A stretch of 57,757 bases of DNA from Planctomycetota bacterium. GTDB taxonomy: Bacteria; Planctomycetota; Planctomycetia; Pirellulales; Pirellulaceae. The notes beneath the pieces are model-generated. The model was not told the origin of the DNA and made no database searches. It was given only the letters and a program-made list of their open reading frames with translations. The stretch covers positions 1 through 57,757 of the forward strand of contig VGZA01000038.1 of assembly GCA_016872775.1 (NCBI GenBank), in the 5' to 3' direction. Positions 7,727 to 16,379 of this stretch are shown piece after piece (the stretch's first letter is position 1; each line of letters begins with the position of its first letter). Position numbers and translations under genes: made by a program.

Positions 7727-9499
7727 ATGCGTTCCCCTTCCTGTCGCCACCTTTCCCGTCGCCCCTTTTCCCATGGCTGGATCGCCCTGTTGGCGGTTGC
7801 TTTGGGAAGCGCTTGGACGACGCCATTGCCGGGGGAATTGCGAGATTCCTTCGAGACGTCCGATCCGAGTTGGAAATTGGTCCTATCGGATGGACAAACA
7901 CGGGTCCTTTTGCACACGCGCGATTTCCGCGTTGCCCGTTCAGGACACGCCAGCGAGTCGATCGGCCTGTCGACACAGGGTGGTTCCTATGCCTATCTGG
8001 CCTATGAAATCAACCCGTTGATGTTGATCGATGAGCTGCAAGCGTCGGTCTGGGTCCGAGCCAACCGCAGCGGTCTGCAGTTGGCGATGCGCGTGGTGCT
8101 TCCGCATACGCGTGATCCTCGGACTGGCCGCAACATTTCGGTGCTTGTTCGCGGCGGCAGCAATGACCAGATCGACGTCTGGCAGCAGCTCACGATCGGC
8201 AACGTTCGCAGGGCGTTCGAGGTCAAACGCCCGGCACTGGTGGATCAATACGGCCCGCAAGTCGATTTCCGCGAGGCGTATGTCGATCGGATTCTGCTGA
8301 ATGCCCATGGCGGCAAAGGAACCACCCAGTTATGGATCGATGACCTGGAGTTGACCGGCGACATTGGTGTCGATCAAGTGGGAACGAATTCGATTCGGTT
8401 GTCGGCCGCGGAGGATCCGACAAGCGATGGCGCCGCCGCGGACGCGACGGCAAGTCGACCTGCGACCAGCGCCCAGGCAGCCATGCGAGCGGAATCGCCA
8501 TCGTCGGTGTCAGGCTCACAATTCCTGGTGAAATCACGACCGATGATGCCGCGCGTCAAGCGCTGGTATGGGGAACCATTGACGGCGATCAAAGATCTGC
8601 GATTCAACGCGGTCTGGCTCGACGCATTGCCTCCACCCCACGTACTGATCGAAGCGGAACGGCTGGAGCTCTGGCTGATTGTGCCGTATTCGCCGGGTAA
8701 CGACGAGAGGTTGTTTCATCCACGCACGATCGCCTGGGCGATGGCGCCGCAGACGGTCGCCAGTTTCACCGAGATCCGTCGGGAGTTACTGACCCGTCCG
8801 CGTTCGGTCCGGCGTCCGTTGCTGCTGCCCGATTCGCTCTCGGATCTTGCCGAACCGGACGACATGATCTGGCGCCTGGAACGTGACGACCGACCGGACG
8901 GGGAGCGATTGGCCGTGGGAGGAGGCCGCCCGATCTGGTCGGAACATCGCCCGAACGGGGCGGCGATGGAATCGACGCGTCACCAGATTTACACGGCGGC
9001 CATGTCCGGCGCGCGCGGATTCGTGTTTGACGGTCCGTTACCCTCTTCCGCGAATGAAAGATCGCACCACGAACGCCGGGCGATTGAGCAACTGCAGAAC
9101 GAGTTGCAGCTGATCGAACCTTGGATTGCGGGGGGACATGGCTGCGAAGCGATACGATCGAGCGACGACACTTGGCGAATTGCCGCGTTCCCGTCGGTCC
9201 GTTCGCGGCTGATCGTCGCCCTTCGTTCGAACCCATCGGCGACTCGTTTCCGTCCGCCTCTGCAACTGGTCGATCCAGGCGCCGCGCCCACACACGACGC
9301 ATTTCGGATCGAGGAGAACGCGCTCACTCCCTTGCGCCATCGCCGTGTCGCGGGCGGCCTGGGTATCGACTTGCCACGCCCGGACGACGTCAACCTGCTG
9401 GTTGTCACGCAGGATTCACTGACGGTGAACTACCTGGGCAGAACGATTCTCGAGTCGGCGCAGAACTCGGCGTTGGGGTTATCGCGACGCACACCATGA
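7727..9499 (+). CDS. Large secreted protein with N-terminal jelly-roll-like domain, unknown function
   Basis: 590 aa from ATG 7727; the frame is open to 7625, but the signal-like stretch SHGWIALLAVALGSAW follows ATG 7727. Residues about 40-240 look like a carbohydrate-binding beta-sandwich (WKLVLSDGQTRVLLHTRDF, YAYLAYEINP, ASVWVRANRSG, QLWIDDLELTG). A linker rich in Ala/Ser/Thr follows. The second half (from about 270) has a TIM-barrel-like rhythm: AIKDLRFNAVWLDALPPPHVL, YTAAMSGARGFVFDG. A glycosidase-like architecture is an inference. The C-terminus ends abruptly 58 nt before the dioxygenase start and may be shortened. There are no close operon clues apart from the downstream exported dioxygenase. 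Confidence 0.7.
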   Translation: MRSPSCRHLSRRPFSHGWIALLAVALGSAWTTPLPGELRDSFETSDPSWKLVLSDGQTRVLLHTRDFRVARSGHASESIGLSTQGGSYAYLAYEINPLMLIDELQASVWVRANRSGLQLAMRVVLPHTRDPRTGRNISVLVRGGSNDQIDVWQQLTIGNVRRAFEVKRPALVDQYGPQVDFREAYVDRILLNAHGGKGTTQLWIDDLELTGDIGVDQVGTNSIRLSAAEDPTSDGAAADATASRPATSAQAAMRAESPSSVSGSQFLVKSRPMMPRVKRWYGEPLTAIKDLRFNAVWLDALPPPHVLIEAERLELWLIVPYSPGNDERLFHPRTIAWAMAPQTVASFTEIRRELLTRPRSVRRPLLLPDSLSDLAEPDDMIWRLERDDRPDGERLAVGGGRPIWSEHRPNGAAMESTRHQIYTAAMSGARGFVFDGPLPSSANERSHHERRAIEQLQNELQLIEPWIAGGHGCEAIRSSDDTWRIAAFPSVRSRLIVALRSNPSATRFRPPLQLVDPGAAPTHDAFRIEENALTPLRHRRVAGGLGIDLPRPDDVNLLVVTQDSLTVNYLGRTILESAQNSALGLSRRTP

Positions 9500-9556
9500 C
9501 TGCGTTACAATATGCCGCGGTGTCGCCGAACTTCCTCGCCATTCAGGATCCTGATG

Positions 9557-10231
9557 ATGCCCCCGCCGAAAACGTTGCCTCGTCGCCGATTTCTCGAACG
9601 TCTGGCCTTGGGAACGCTTGCAGTTCCCTTCACCGTGATTCCGCAATCGGTGTCGTTTGCGGACGAGTTGATCCAGACGCCGCGCCAAACGGAGGGACCG
9701 TTTTATCCTGACAAATTGCCGCTGGACACCGACAACGACCTGATCGTAATCAATGACGGGTTAACGGCGGCCGTCGGCGAGATTACCCATCTCAGCGGAA
9801 GGATCCTCGACGCGCGTGGCGAGCCGCTGCGGAACGCGATCGTGGAGATCTGGCAGGTCGATAATCAGGGCGCGTACCTGCACAGCCGCAGTGGCAACGG
9901 CGAAAAGCGCGACGGCAATTTCCAAGGATTTGGTCGATTTCTTACCGACACGAGCGGCGGATACTATTTCCGCACGATCAAGCCGGTACCCTATCCGGGA
10001 CGCACACCGCATATTCACATGGCGGTGAAACTGCGTGGGCGGGACAAGTTCACCACGCAATGTTATATCAAAGGCCACCCGTTGAATGAAAAGGACGGGG
10101 TGTTGCTGGGCGTGAAGGACGAGCGTACCAGGCACTCGCTGTTGATCGATTTCGCACCATTGCCAAATTCGCGCGTCGGCGAATTGGCGGCGCGCTTCGA
10201 CGTCGTGCTGGGATTTACTCCGGCCGGCTAA
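9557..10231 (+). CDS. Tat-exported intradiol ring-cleavage dioxygenase
   Basis: 224 aa from ATG 9557 (CAGGA 7 nt upstream; ATG 9554 is an alternative). The N-terminus LPRRRFLERLALGTLAVPF is a Tat-like signal, so the protein is exported folded. The family (PF00775) binds non-haem Fe(III) through two Tyr and two His: Tyr in NQGAYLHS, Tyr in VPYPGRTP and His/His in PHIHM are all present. The TEGPFYPD start and GRILDARGEPL sequence match periplasmic protocatechuate-dioxygenase-like proteins. It should open a catechol-type ring, but its physiological substrate is unknown. The last 17 nt overlap the tail of the minus-strand gene downstream. Confidence 0.85.
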   Translation: MPPPKTLPRRRFLERLALGTLAVPFTVIPQSVSFADELIQTPRQTEGPFYPDKLPLDTDNDLIVINDGLTAAVGEITHLSGRILDARGEPLRNAIVEIWQVDNQGAYLHSRSGNGEKRDGNFQGFGRFLTDTSGGYYFRTIKPVPYPGRTPHIHMAVKLRGRDKFTTQCYIKGHPLNEKDGVLLGVKDERTRHSLLIDFAPLPNSRVGELAARFDVVLGFTPAG

Positions 10232-10874
10232 CCGACCGCAGGCCCGTTGCCGGCAGGTCGCGGCGGAGCCCGAGTGCAAACTCGACTTCGCCCAGAGGCG
10301 CTCCGAGTTGGCAAGCGATCTGTTTTGCCTGCCTTCCTTCGTCCGCCAGAGCGTATATCTGGTCGGCCAACGGCGGCAGGATGCCGGCCGCGCCGTGGGT
10401 AGCATGACGCAACTGGTCCTCGGCAGCTTGTGCGATCCGCCGATCGTCGGAGTTCAAATCGGCGACCGCCTGCAGCGGGTCGGGGACGGCGGATAGTCCG
10501 AGCCGTTCCGCGCGGCGCACGAGCAGCGTCAGTTTGTCGGACTCGTCACGCGCTCGGGCAATCAGCACGTTCAATGCCACCATCTTGCTGTCCAGTTCGG
10601 CGCGCATGTCCCGCGCCACCTCATGCATGCCGATTTCCCATCGAGCGATACTGTTTGGTGCGTCCATCAGGCCGGTGGAGGGTTGCCGAGCGGCTCGGAG
10701 GCCGCCGAGCATTCCTCCTTGGAACACCGTCGACGGTAACGTGGCACGCGAATCGTGTTTGGCATCCGTCAGGGCACGAAATCTACGCCGCATGACAACC
10801 CAGGCCAGAATCAGCATCCCTGCGCCCAGCCCTAACCACTGCGTTATGTCGGCGAACAACAACATCGGCTGCAT
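10215..10874 (-). CDS. Membrane-anchored protein with C-terminal HTH-like segment, unknown function
   Basis: 219 aa. An N-terminal transmembrane helix (WLGLGAGMLILAWVVMRRRF, residues 13-32) is followed by a basic stop-transfer. A long charged helical region (MHEVARDMRAELDSKM, ARARDESDKLTLLVRRAERL) then leads to a C-terminal helix-turn-helix-like motif (ADEGRQAKQIACQLGAPLG with EVEFALGLRR). This resembles DUF2802-type proteins, but I would not name it. It lies 93 nt downstream of larC on the same strand and overlaps the dioxygenase 3' end by 17 nt tail to tail, which argues for compact real gene ends on both strands. Confidence 0.6.
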   Translation of the reverse strand: MQPMLLFADITQWLGLGAGMLILAWVVMRRRFRALTDAKHDSRATLPSTVFQGGMLGGLRAARQPSTGLMDAPNSIARWEIGMHEVARDMRAELDSKMVALNVLIARARDESDKLTLLVRRAERLGLSAVPDPLQAVADLNSDDRRIAQAAEDQLRHATHGAAGILPPLADQIYALADEGRQAKQIACQLGAPLGEVEFALGLRRDLPATGLRSVSRPE

Positions 10875-10967
10875 CCTCCATGCGGTCAGGTCGTCACTCC
10901 GGTCGGTCGCAGCTGGACGTCGGCTTCATCTCCGTCGAGCATGCGGGTCGATTGTTTCGATTTCGAA

Positions 10968-12152
10968 TCAGGAGGCGGGGCGCTGCGTGGTTTCGTACGC
11001 GCGCTGCGCCGTCTCGTAAACGTCTTTCAACGGCACGTTGTGCTCCTGGGCCACGCGCCGGCACGATTCGTATTCCGGTGAAAAACTTATGGAACCATCA
11101 CCCAAAGTCGCCAGCTTGCCTTCAATCGTGCCCCACGGCGTCTCGACGACGCATGGGCGTCGCTCCAGTTTGTGGCGGCTGACCGGCCAGCGACGGATGC
11201 CAAGCGTCTTGGTTTCCCGAAAGATGATTTTTTCCAGGCGCGCGATCCCGTCCCCTCCGCAAAGAACGCTGAGCGTGACGCCCGGCCGGTTCTTTTTCAT
11301 CTGGATCGCGGCGGTATAAACGTCGAGCGCTCCGGCTTCGAGCAGCAGTGCGGTGCAATGCCCGATCAATTCTCCGCTGATATCGTCCAGGTTGGTTTCC
11401 AGGACCCAGATCTGGTCTCCCGCCAGTTCGCCGGTGGTTTCACCGACAAACAGCCGCAACAGATTCGCCTGTTCCTTGAAGTCCTTGTCCCCCGCTCCGA
11501 CGCCAATGGCGCGGATCGTCATCGCCGGCAGGGGACCAAATTCGTCGGCCAGTGTCGCCATCAGCGCCGCCCCGGTGGGCGTCGTCAACTCCGCCTGGAC
11601 CGACGCGGCGGCCAGAGGTATCCCGGTCAGCAGTTCCGCGGTGGCCGGCGCGGGAACATTCACGCGGCCATGGGCGATCTCGATCGCGCCTGACCCCGTG
11701 GGGATCGGTGAACAAACGATCCGATCGACATTCAACAGAGTGATGCCGATCGCCGCGCCAACAATGTCGGCGATCGAATCGACGGCTCCGACTTCATGGA
11801 AATGGACCTTGCGAAGCGTGCTGCCGTGGACTTTGGCTTCCGCTTCGCCCAGCCGCGTGAAAATCCGTTTGGCCAATTCGCGCTGCGCCAGCGACAGCAC
11901 CGTGCTGGCGTCGATCTTCTCGGTGATGTGGTGCAGGTGCCGATGCGCTTTTTCCGGCTCGTGCTCGACGCTCACCTTGCAGCCGCGAAACCCGTGGCGT
12001 TTGACTTCCGCCGTGGTCAACCGGCAGGAAGGCAGGCCCAACGAATCGATGCCGGCCTGGATCGCCTGCAGATCGACTCCCGCATCGACCAAAGCCCCCA
12101 GCGTCATGTCACCGCTGATTCCGCTAGCACAATCAAAATAGGCGATTCTCAT
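10968..12152 (-). CDS. larC: LarC, nickel-pincer cofactor biosynthesis protein (DUF111)
   Basis: 394 aa, the normal length. LarC inserts nickel into the pyridinium dithiocarboxylate mononucleotide cofactor used by lactate racemase and related LarA enzymes, in a CTP-dependent cyclometallation. Features seen: the start RIAYFDCASGISGDMTLGAL, a His-rich stretch HRHLHHI, KVHFHEVGAVDSIADIVG (the family hallmark), SGAIEIAHGRVNVPAPAT, TPTGAAL, and a C-terminal LETNLDDISGE. No larA, larB or larE is nearby, so the cofactor's client is elsewhere. It faces the DegT-type gene with a 129-nt divergent promoter region. Confidence 0.93.
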   Translation of the reverse strand: MRIAYFDCASGISGDMTLGALVDAGVDLQAIQAGIDSLGLPSCRLTTAEVKRHGFRGCKVSVEHEPEKAHRHLHHITEKIDASTVLSLAQRELAKRIFTRLGEAEAKVHGSTLRKVHFHEVGAVDSIADIVGAAIGITLLNVDRIVCSPIPTGSGAIEIAHGRVNVPAPATAELLTGIPLAAASVQAELTTPTGAALMATLADEFGPLPAMTIRAIGVGAGDKDFKEQANLLRLFVGETTGELAGDQIWVLETNLDDISGELIGHCTALLLEAGALDVYTAAIQMKKNRPGVTLSVLCGGDGIARLEKIIFRETKTLGIRRWPVSRHKLERRPCVVETPWGTIEGKLATLGDGSISFSPEYESCRRVAQEHNVPLKDVYETAQRAYETTQRPAS

Positions 12153-12281
12153 GCGACCATTGTGGCGGAGAATCGATAGGAAACAAGGTCGGATTCCGAC
12201 GAATGTTCATTCGCACTTGACCCGAATGCGAAACATCCGTACCTTGGCTCGACTTTCAGCGTGATGGCAGGGAGGCCAAGC

Positions 12282-13463
12282 ATGAATACGCGTCGCGATC
12301 TGGCTGTGGAGGGTTCCCTCCCATCCGTCCCTTTACTGGATGTCGGGCGAGGGAACGGTCCGCTGCGACAGGAACTGCTGGACGCGATCGCCGCCGTGAT
12401 CGATTCCGGCCGTTTTCTGCATGGCCCCGATGTGGCGGCACTCGAAAGCGAAATCGCCACCCGCACCGGTTGCCGGCACGCGATTGCCTGCGCTTCGGGC
12501 AGCGACGCGCTGTTGCTGGCTCTGATGGCACTGGGCGTCGGGCCGGGCGATGAAGTGATCGTGCCCAGCTTCACATTTTTCGCCACCGCCAGCGCCGCCT
12601 GGCGCCTCGGTGCTCGGCCGGTGTTCGCCGAGATCGATCCGCGTTCTTACAACCTCGATCCCGAACGACTCAGGGAGTCGATCACCCCACGCACCAAGGC
12701 GATCATTCCGGTGCACCTGTTCGGGCAATCGGTCGAAATGAACGACATTCTGGAGCGGGCCTGCGAGCATGGGATTCCGGTGATTGAAGATGCCGCACAA
12801 GCGATCGGGGCGACGCACCAGGACCGCCCCGTCGGCTCGATGGGACTGCTCGCAGCCTTCAGCTTTTATCCCACCAAAAACCTCGGCGGGTTCGGCGACG
12901 GCGGCATGGTCACGACCAATCGCGACGATCTGGCGGAACGCGTGCGTCTTTTTGCAGCCCACGGGATGAACCCGCGCTATTACCATCGCGTGGTCGGAAT
13001 TAACAGCCGGCTGGATACGATCCAGGCGGCCGTGCTCCGAGTCAAACTCCGGCATCTGGATACTTGGACCGCGCAGCGCGGCGTGAATGCCGATCGCTAT
13101 GCGGAATTGCTGGCCGATCAAGCCGATTCTCGACTGGTTCTTCCCACCGCGTCCGCGCGGAACCGCCACGTCTGGAACCAATACACGATTCGCGTACGTG
13201 ACGGCTTGCGCGACCGGCTGCGAGAGCAGCTGCAGCGGCAAGGAATTGGTAGCGAGATCTACTACCCGGTGCCACTGCACCAGCAGGACTGCTTCAAGAC
13301 ACTGGAGCCTTCCCGCGTGCCGCTGCGGGAAACCGAAGCGGCGTCGCAGGAGGTCTTGAGCCTGCCGATCTACCCCGAGTTGACGCGCGGCGAACAGGAC
13401 CGCGTCGCCGATTGCATCCGACAGTTCCTGGCGGCAACGGCTACGAAGACCCGCGCTGCCTGA
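12282..13463 (+). CDS. DegT/DnrJ/EryC1/StrS family PLP aminotransferase
   Basis: 393 aa from ATG 12282 (AGGGAGG 7 nt upstream; the GTG at 12261 is less likely). It is a sugar aminotransferase of the DegT family: GRFLHGPDVAALESEIA, ACASGSDALLLALMALGVGPG, IEDAAQAIGA with the PLP-pairing Asp near 171, and PLP lysine 199 in FYPTKNLGGFGDGG. These enzymes transaminate nucleotide-linked keto-sugars for polysaccharide or glycoprotein decoration. No other sugar-nucleotide gene adjoins it, so the exact product cannot be named. Divergent from larC. Confidence 0.92.
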   Translation: MNTRRDLAVEGSLPSVPLLDVGRGNGPLRQELLDAIAAVIDSGRFLHGPDVAALESEIATRTGCRHAIACASGSDALLLALMALGVGPGDEVIVPSFTFFATASAAWRLGARPVFAEIDPRSYNLDPERLRESITPRTKAIIPVHLFGQSVEMNDILERACEHGIPVIEDAAQAIGATHQDRPVGSMGLLAAFSFYPTKNLGGFGDGGMVTTNRDDLAERVRLFAAHGMNPRYYHRVVGINSRLDTIQAAVLRVKLRHLDTWTAQRGVNADRYAELLADQADSRLVLPTASARNRHVWNQYTIRVRDGLRDRLREQLQRQGIGSEIYYPVPLHQQDCFKTLEPSRVPLRETEAASQEVLSLPIYPELTRGEQDRVADCIRQFLAATATKTRAA

Positions 13464-13575
13464 CGTGGTTGGGGCTTCCAACGCTTCCACCAGCCGTAGC
13501 TGGGGTTCCAGCTCCAACCAGCCGTGGCTGGGCTTCCAGCCCCAGCAAGTGCCTGGGCGGATATGACTGCAACGA
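13464..13575. repeat. Imperfect GCTGG...CCAGC repeat cluster
   Basis: Two direct copies of about 30 bp beginning CCAGCCGTRGCTGGG and containing TTCCAGC are followed by CCCCAGC. Each copy also has inverted GCTGG/CCAGC segments able to fold into hairpins. Similar wording (GTGGCTGGGGCTTGCAGCC) occurs near 21655. It sits immediately after the aminotransferase stop and may act as a 3' hairpin. Confidence 0.55.
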
Positions 13576-13805
13576 ACTCACAAGTTTGGCGCAAACGAGG
13601 AGATCGGCCGTTGCCGCTGTTGCATTCCTATCGGATGGCGATGCATTTGATATCCCATCGACGTGCGTTCGCGTCGCGCGTTTTACGATTTTTCGAAATC
13701 CACACCAAAGGCAATCCTGTGCGCCATTCGGCGCGGCGCTTGACCATGCGTAGGACGTCGGTGCCGGTCATGCGGGCGTCGGTGGCGCGGCGGGATGACT
13801 TTCTG

Positions 13806-13904
13806 GGGGTGCGGCCGGTGAAAGACAGCCCGAACGCCGTTCAGGGCAATACGCACTCGCGATCCGGCTCCCTCGGTGATCTCCGCACCTGCGGCCTTCA
13901 GCAT
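13806..13904 (-). pseudogene. hicA toxin gene fragment
   Basis: On the minus strand about 33 codons read MLKAAGAEITEGAGSRVRIA, then LNGVRAVFHRPHPQK, very like the core of HicA mRNA-interferase toxins (GSRVRxxLNGxxxxFHRPHP). The HicA N-terminus and the C-terminal helix are absent, and no hicB neighbour is seen. The sequence after QK changes to unrelated DNA. A weak possible integrase-like stretch (MTGTDVLRMVKRRAEW) follows in another frame near 13660-13770; I do not call it. Confidence 0.55.
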
Positions 13905-13908
13905 AGTA

Positions 13909-15186
13909 TCATCGGATGCTGTCAAGTTGCGTGTCCGACGGCGGGATTCCGATCGAGCGAACATCGATCGCTCCGGCGCGTTCCCCTGGCAGCACCAACA
14001 GCGCGCCGATGTGCGGATGACGGCCGCAATATTCGGCGGTTGCCTCCCAGCCCATGACGTAGAACGCCGTGGCGAGCGCATCGGCTTCCGCCGCCGTGGG
14101 TGCGACCACCGTCGCGGAAAGCACCGCGTCCGCAGGGAAACCGCTGCGCGGATCGATCACGTGCCCGTAGCGTCGCCCCTGATGATAAAAAAACTGAGTC
14201 CCGCTGCCGGACGTTCCCAGCCCCGCGTTGTGCAACACAATCTCGCGCAGACGCTGCTCCGGGCGCAGCGGATTGCGCAGCGTCACGGTCCAACCTTCAA
14301 ATCCGCTGCGCGACCCCTGCGCCAGAATGCTGCTCTGGCCACCGTGGATTACGAAATCCTCCACTCGCCCCACCCCCGAGCCTGACAATTCGGGATGCAA
14401 CAGGTATTCCGCGCAGCGATCGAGGGCATATCCCTTGCCGATCGCGTTGAGATTGATTTCGACGCCCGGTCGCAGGAATGCAATCGTGCGCCGCTCGGGG
14501 TCGAGTCGCACCTGACGCCAATCGACCTGATGAAGCGCAGCGCGACGTTCTTCGTCCGTCGGAAAGCGTCCCTCGCGGCGCCAGAATCCCCAGGCGCGCG
14601 ACAACGGTGTCGACGTGATGTCGAAAGCGCCGTCGGTCGCGGAGCCGAGTTCGCAGGCCAGTTGCAGCAACCCAAACAGACGCGGCTCGACCTCCACCGG
14701 TTCTGTCGCCGCACGCTGATTGATCCGCGAGATCTCGGAGTGCGATCGGTAGACACTCATCTGGTCCTCGAGCGCGTCGAGCAACTCCAGGGCCAGCACA
14801 GCCCGCTCCGGGTGGGCCCAGAGAGGGCCGCTGTCGGAAGCAGCAGCAGCTTGGTTGATAGCGTCCGCAGCGGAGTCGTTGGCGTTGGCTGAAGCAGTTT
14901 CGGTGGCGCTGGCTCCGCGGCGGGCATTCAAGAACAGATCGAATTCGCACGCCATCGCCGTACGGGAGACCCGGATCAGATAAGCCTGCCCGGCAGGCAC
15001 GTGCGCATTGCTTTCCGCGCTCGCATTGCTTTCCGCGCTCGCATTGCTTTCCGCGCTCGCATTGCTTTCCTCGCTCGCATTGCTTTCCGCGCTCGCATTG
15101 CTTTCCGCGCTGCGGGCCCGAATTGCCTTCAGGGCCGAGCGGCCGGCCAGGAAATCACGGCGATGCGAAGTACGATCTTCCCCCAT
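13909..15186 (-). CDS. apbE: FAD:protein FMN transferase (ApbE family) with hexapeptide repeats
   Basis: 425 aa from ATG 15186; upstream starts at 15240 are non-ATG. ApbE enzymes use FAD and Mg to attach FMN covalently to Thr/Ser of exported flavoproteins such as NQR/RNF subunits. Seen here: AMACEFDLF near the N-terminus, EISRINQRA, GAFDITSTPLSRAWGFW, INLNAIGKGYALDR, DFVIHGGQSSILAQG, YGHVIDPRSG and the C-terminal ADALATAFYVMG. The start (SHRRDFLAGRSALKAI) is Tat/lipobox-like. Residues about 28-62 are a near-perfect (SAESNA) repeat encoded by an 18-bp tandem array. No flavoprotein target lies nearby. It is divergent from the DUF1080 gene. Confidence 0.9.
   Translation of the reverse strand: MGEDRTSHRRDFLAGRSALKAIRARSAESNASAESNASEESNASAESNASAESNASAESNAHVPAGQAYLIRVSRTAMACEFDLFLNARRGASATETASANANDSAADAINQAAAASDSGPLWAHPERAVLALELLDALEDQMSVYRSHSEISRINQRAATEPVEVEPRLFGLLQLACELGSATDGAFDITSTPLSRAWGFWRREGRFPTDEERRAALHQVDWRQVRLDPERRTIAFLRPGVEINLNAIGKGYALDRCAEYLLHPELSGSGVGRVEDFVIHGGQSSILAQGSRSGFEGWTVTLRNPLRPEQRLREIVLHNAGLGTSGSGTQFFYHQGRRYGHVIDPRSGFPADAVLSATVVAPTAAEADALATAFYVMGWEATAEYCGRHPHIGALLVLPGERAGAIDVRSIGIPPSDTQLDSIR
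15005..15111 (-). repeat. 18-bp tandem array inside apbE (six units)
   Basis: Six head-to-tail copies of an 18-bp unit reading GCATTGCTTTCCGCGCTC on the plus strand; unit 4 has one change (CGCGCTC to CTCGCTC) and the last is clipped. Read in the apbE direction it encodes AESNAS repeats. Because the unit is a multiple of three, copy-number change would keep the frame. Confidence 0.95.
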
Positions 15187-15278
15187 AAGTCGCAGTATAT
15201 TCCCAGGTCTGCTTGCATTGAAGTCGGGCCAATCCCACAATGATCAACTCGAAAAAATCAGACCCAGGAGTTCCACTC

Positions 15279-16358
15279 ATGAAGTCCATCGCTTGCGCCG
15301 TTGCATCCATTTTCCGTCACGCCAGGCCCGAATTGGTCGCGAAAACCGCTGCCGTCACCGCAACATTTGTTTGCCGAGTTGGCTTGTGCCTGGCGGTCGG
15401 ATTGTGGCTGTTCGGGGTGGCGTCGGGTCAGGCTGGCGCTCAAGGCAATTCCTACACCGATCCGAACAAGGCCGACGCCGATTTTGCCTTCCAGGGCGAA
15501 TACTCCGGCGAGGTCGGCGCCGAAGGGGAAAAGATGCGCGTCGGTGTGCAGCTGATCGCGCTCGGTAAGGGAAAATTCAAGGCGGTCGCCCATATTGGCG
15601 GACTGCCCGGCGACGGCTGGAACGGGCAGGAGAAACACGAAGTGGACGGCGAGTTGCAGAACGATGCCGTGGTGATCCGGGCAAACGGCATCACCGCCAC
15701 TGCCCGGAATGGCATCCTTTCGATACGCGATCCTGACGAGAAAGAGGTCGCAAAGCTGATGAAAGTGGAGCGCCGAAGTCCGACCCTGGGCTCCCCGCCG
15801 CCATCGGGCGCGGTCGTGCTGTTCGATGGAAAATCGGTCGACGCCTGGAAGGATGGCAAGCGCGACGGCGAGTTGCTTGTGCAGGGCACGACCAGCAAAG
15901 CCAACTTCGGCAGCCATTCACTCCATATTGAGTTCCGCCTTCCGTACGAACCGGAAAAGCGCGGGCAGGCTCGGGGGAACAGTGGAATCTACATTCAGGG
16001 CCGTTACGAAGCGCAGATGCTCGATTCGTTCGGACTCAGCGGCGAGCAGAATGAATGCGGCGGAATCTACTCGGTCAAGAAACCGGACGTGAACATGTGC
16101 CTGCCGCCACTCGCATGGCAGACCTACGATATCGAATACACCGCTGGGAAATACGACGACAACGGCAAGTGCGTCACCCCGCCGAGAATCACGGTTTCCC
16201 ACAACGGCGTGTTGATTCACAAGGATGTGGAATTGCCCGGCGATCGAAATACCACCGCCGCTCCACTCGGCCCTGGCAAGGAGCCTGGCCCGGTCTACCT
16301 GCAGGACCATGGCAACCCGGTCCGCTACCGGAATATCTGGGTCAAGCCGAAGCCGTAA
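15279..16358 (+). CDS. Secreted DUF1080 (3-keto-disaccharide hydrolase-like) protein
   Basis: 359 aa from ATG 15279, chosen for CAGGAG 9 nt upstream; ATG 15240 is alternative. A long N-terminal signal (FVCRVGLCLAVGLWLFGVAS) indicates export. Residues about 45-170 form a beta-rich domain (FQGEYSGEVG, VGVQLIALGKGKFKAVAHIGG). DUF1080 (PF06439) then covers about 175-359: VVLFDGKSVDAWKDG, FGSHSLHIEFRLPY, NSGIYIQGRYEAQMLDS, WQTYDIEYTAGKYDDNG and a terminal PVRYRNIWVKP. This lectin-like jelly-roll fold includes 3-keto-glycoside hydrolases. The gap to sthA is 21 nt, so the two may be cotranscribed despite unrelated roles. Confidence 0.88.
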   Translation: MKSIACAVASIFRHARPELVAKTAAVTATFVCRVGLCLAVGLWLFGVASGQAGAQGNSYTDPNKADADFAFQGEYSGEVGAEGEKMRVGVQLIALGKGKFKAVAHIGGLPGDGWNGQEKHEVDGELQNDAVVIRANGITATARNGILSIRDPDEKEVAKLMKVERRSPTLGSPPPSGAVVLFDGKSVDAWKDGKRDGELLVQGTTSKANFGSHSLHIEFRLPYEPEKRGQARGNSGIYIQGRYEAQMLDSFGLSGEQNECGGIYSVKKPDVNMCLPPLAWQTYDIEYTAGKYDDNGKCVTPPRITVSHNGVLIHKDVELPGDRNTTAAPLGPGKEPGPVYLQDHGNPVRYRNIWVKPKP

Positions 16359-16379
16359 CCGCCCGACAGGGGAGCAGGC

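Noticed and set aside
13660-13770. Possible tyrosine-recombinase fragment (MTGTDVLRMVKRRAEW) on the minus strand
   Set aside because: Too short, with no catalytic Arg-His-Arg-Tyr residues visible; similarity is only from memory.
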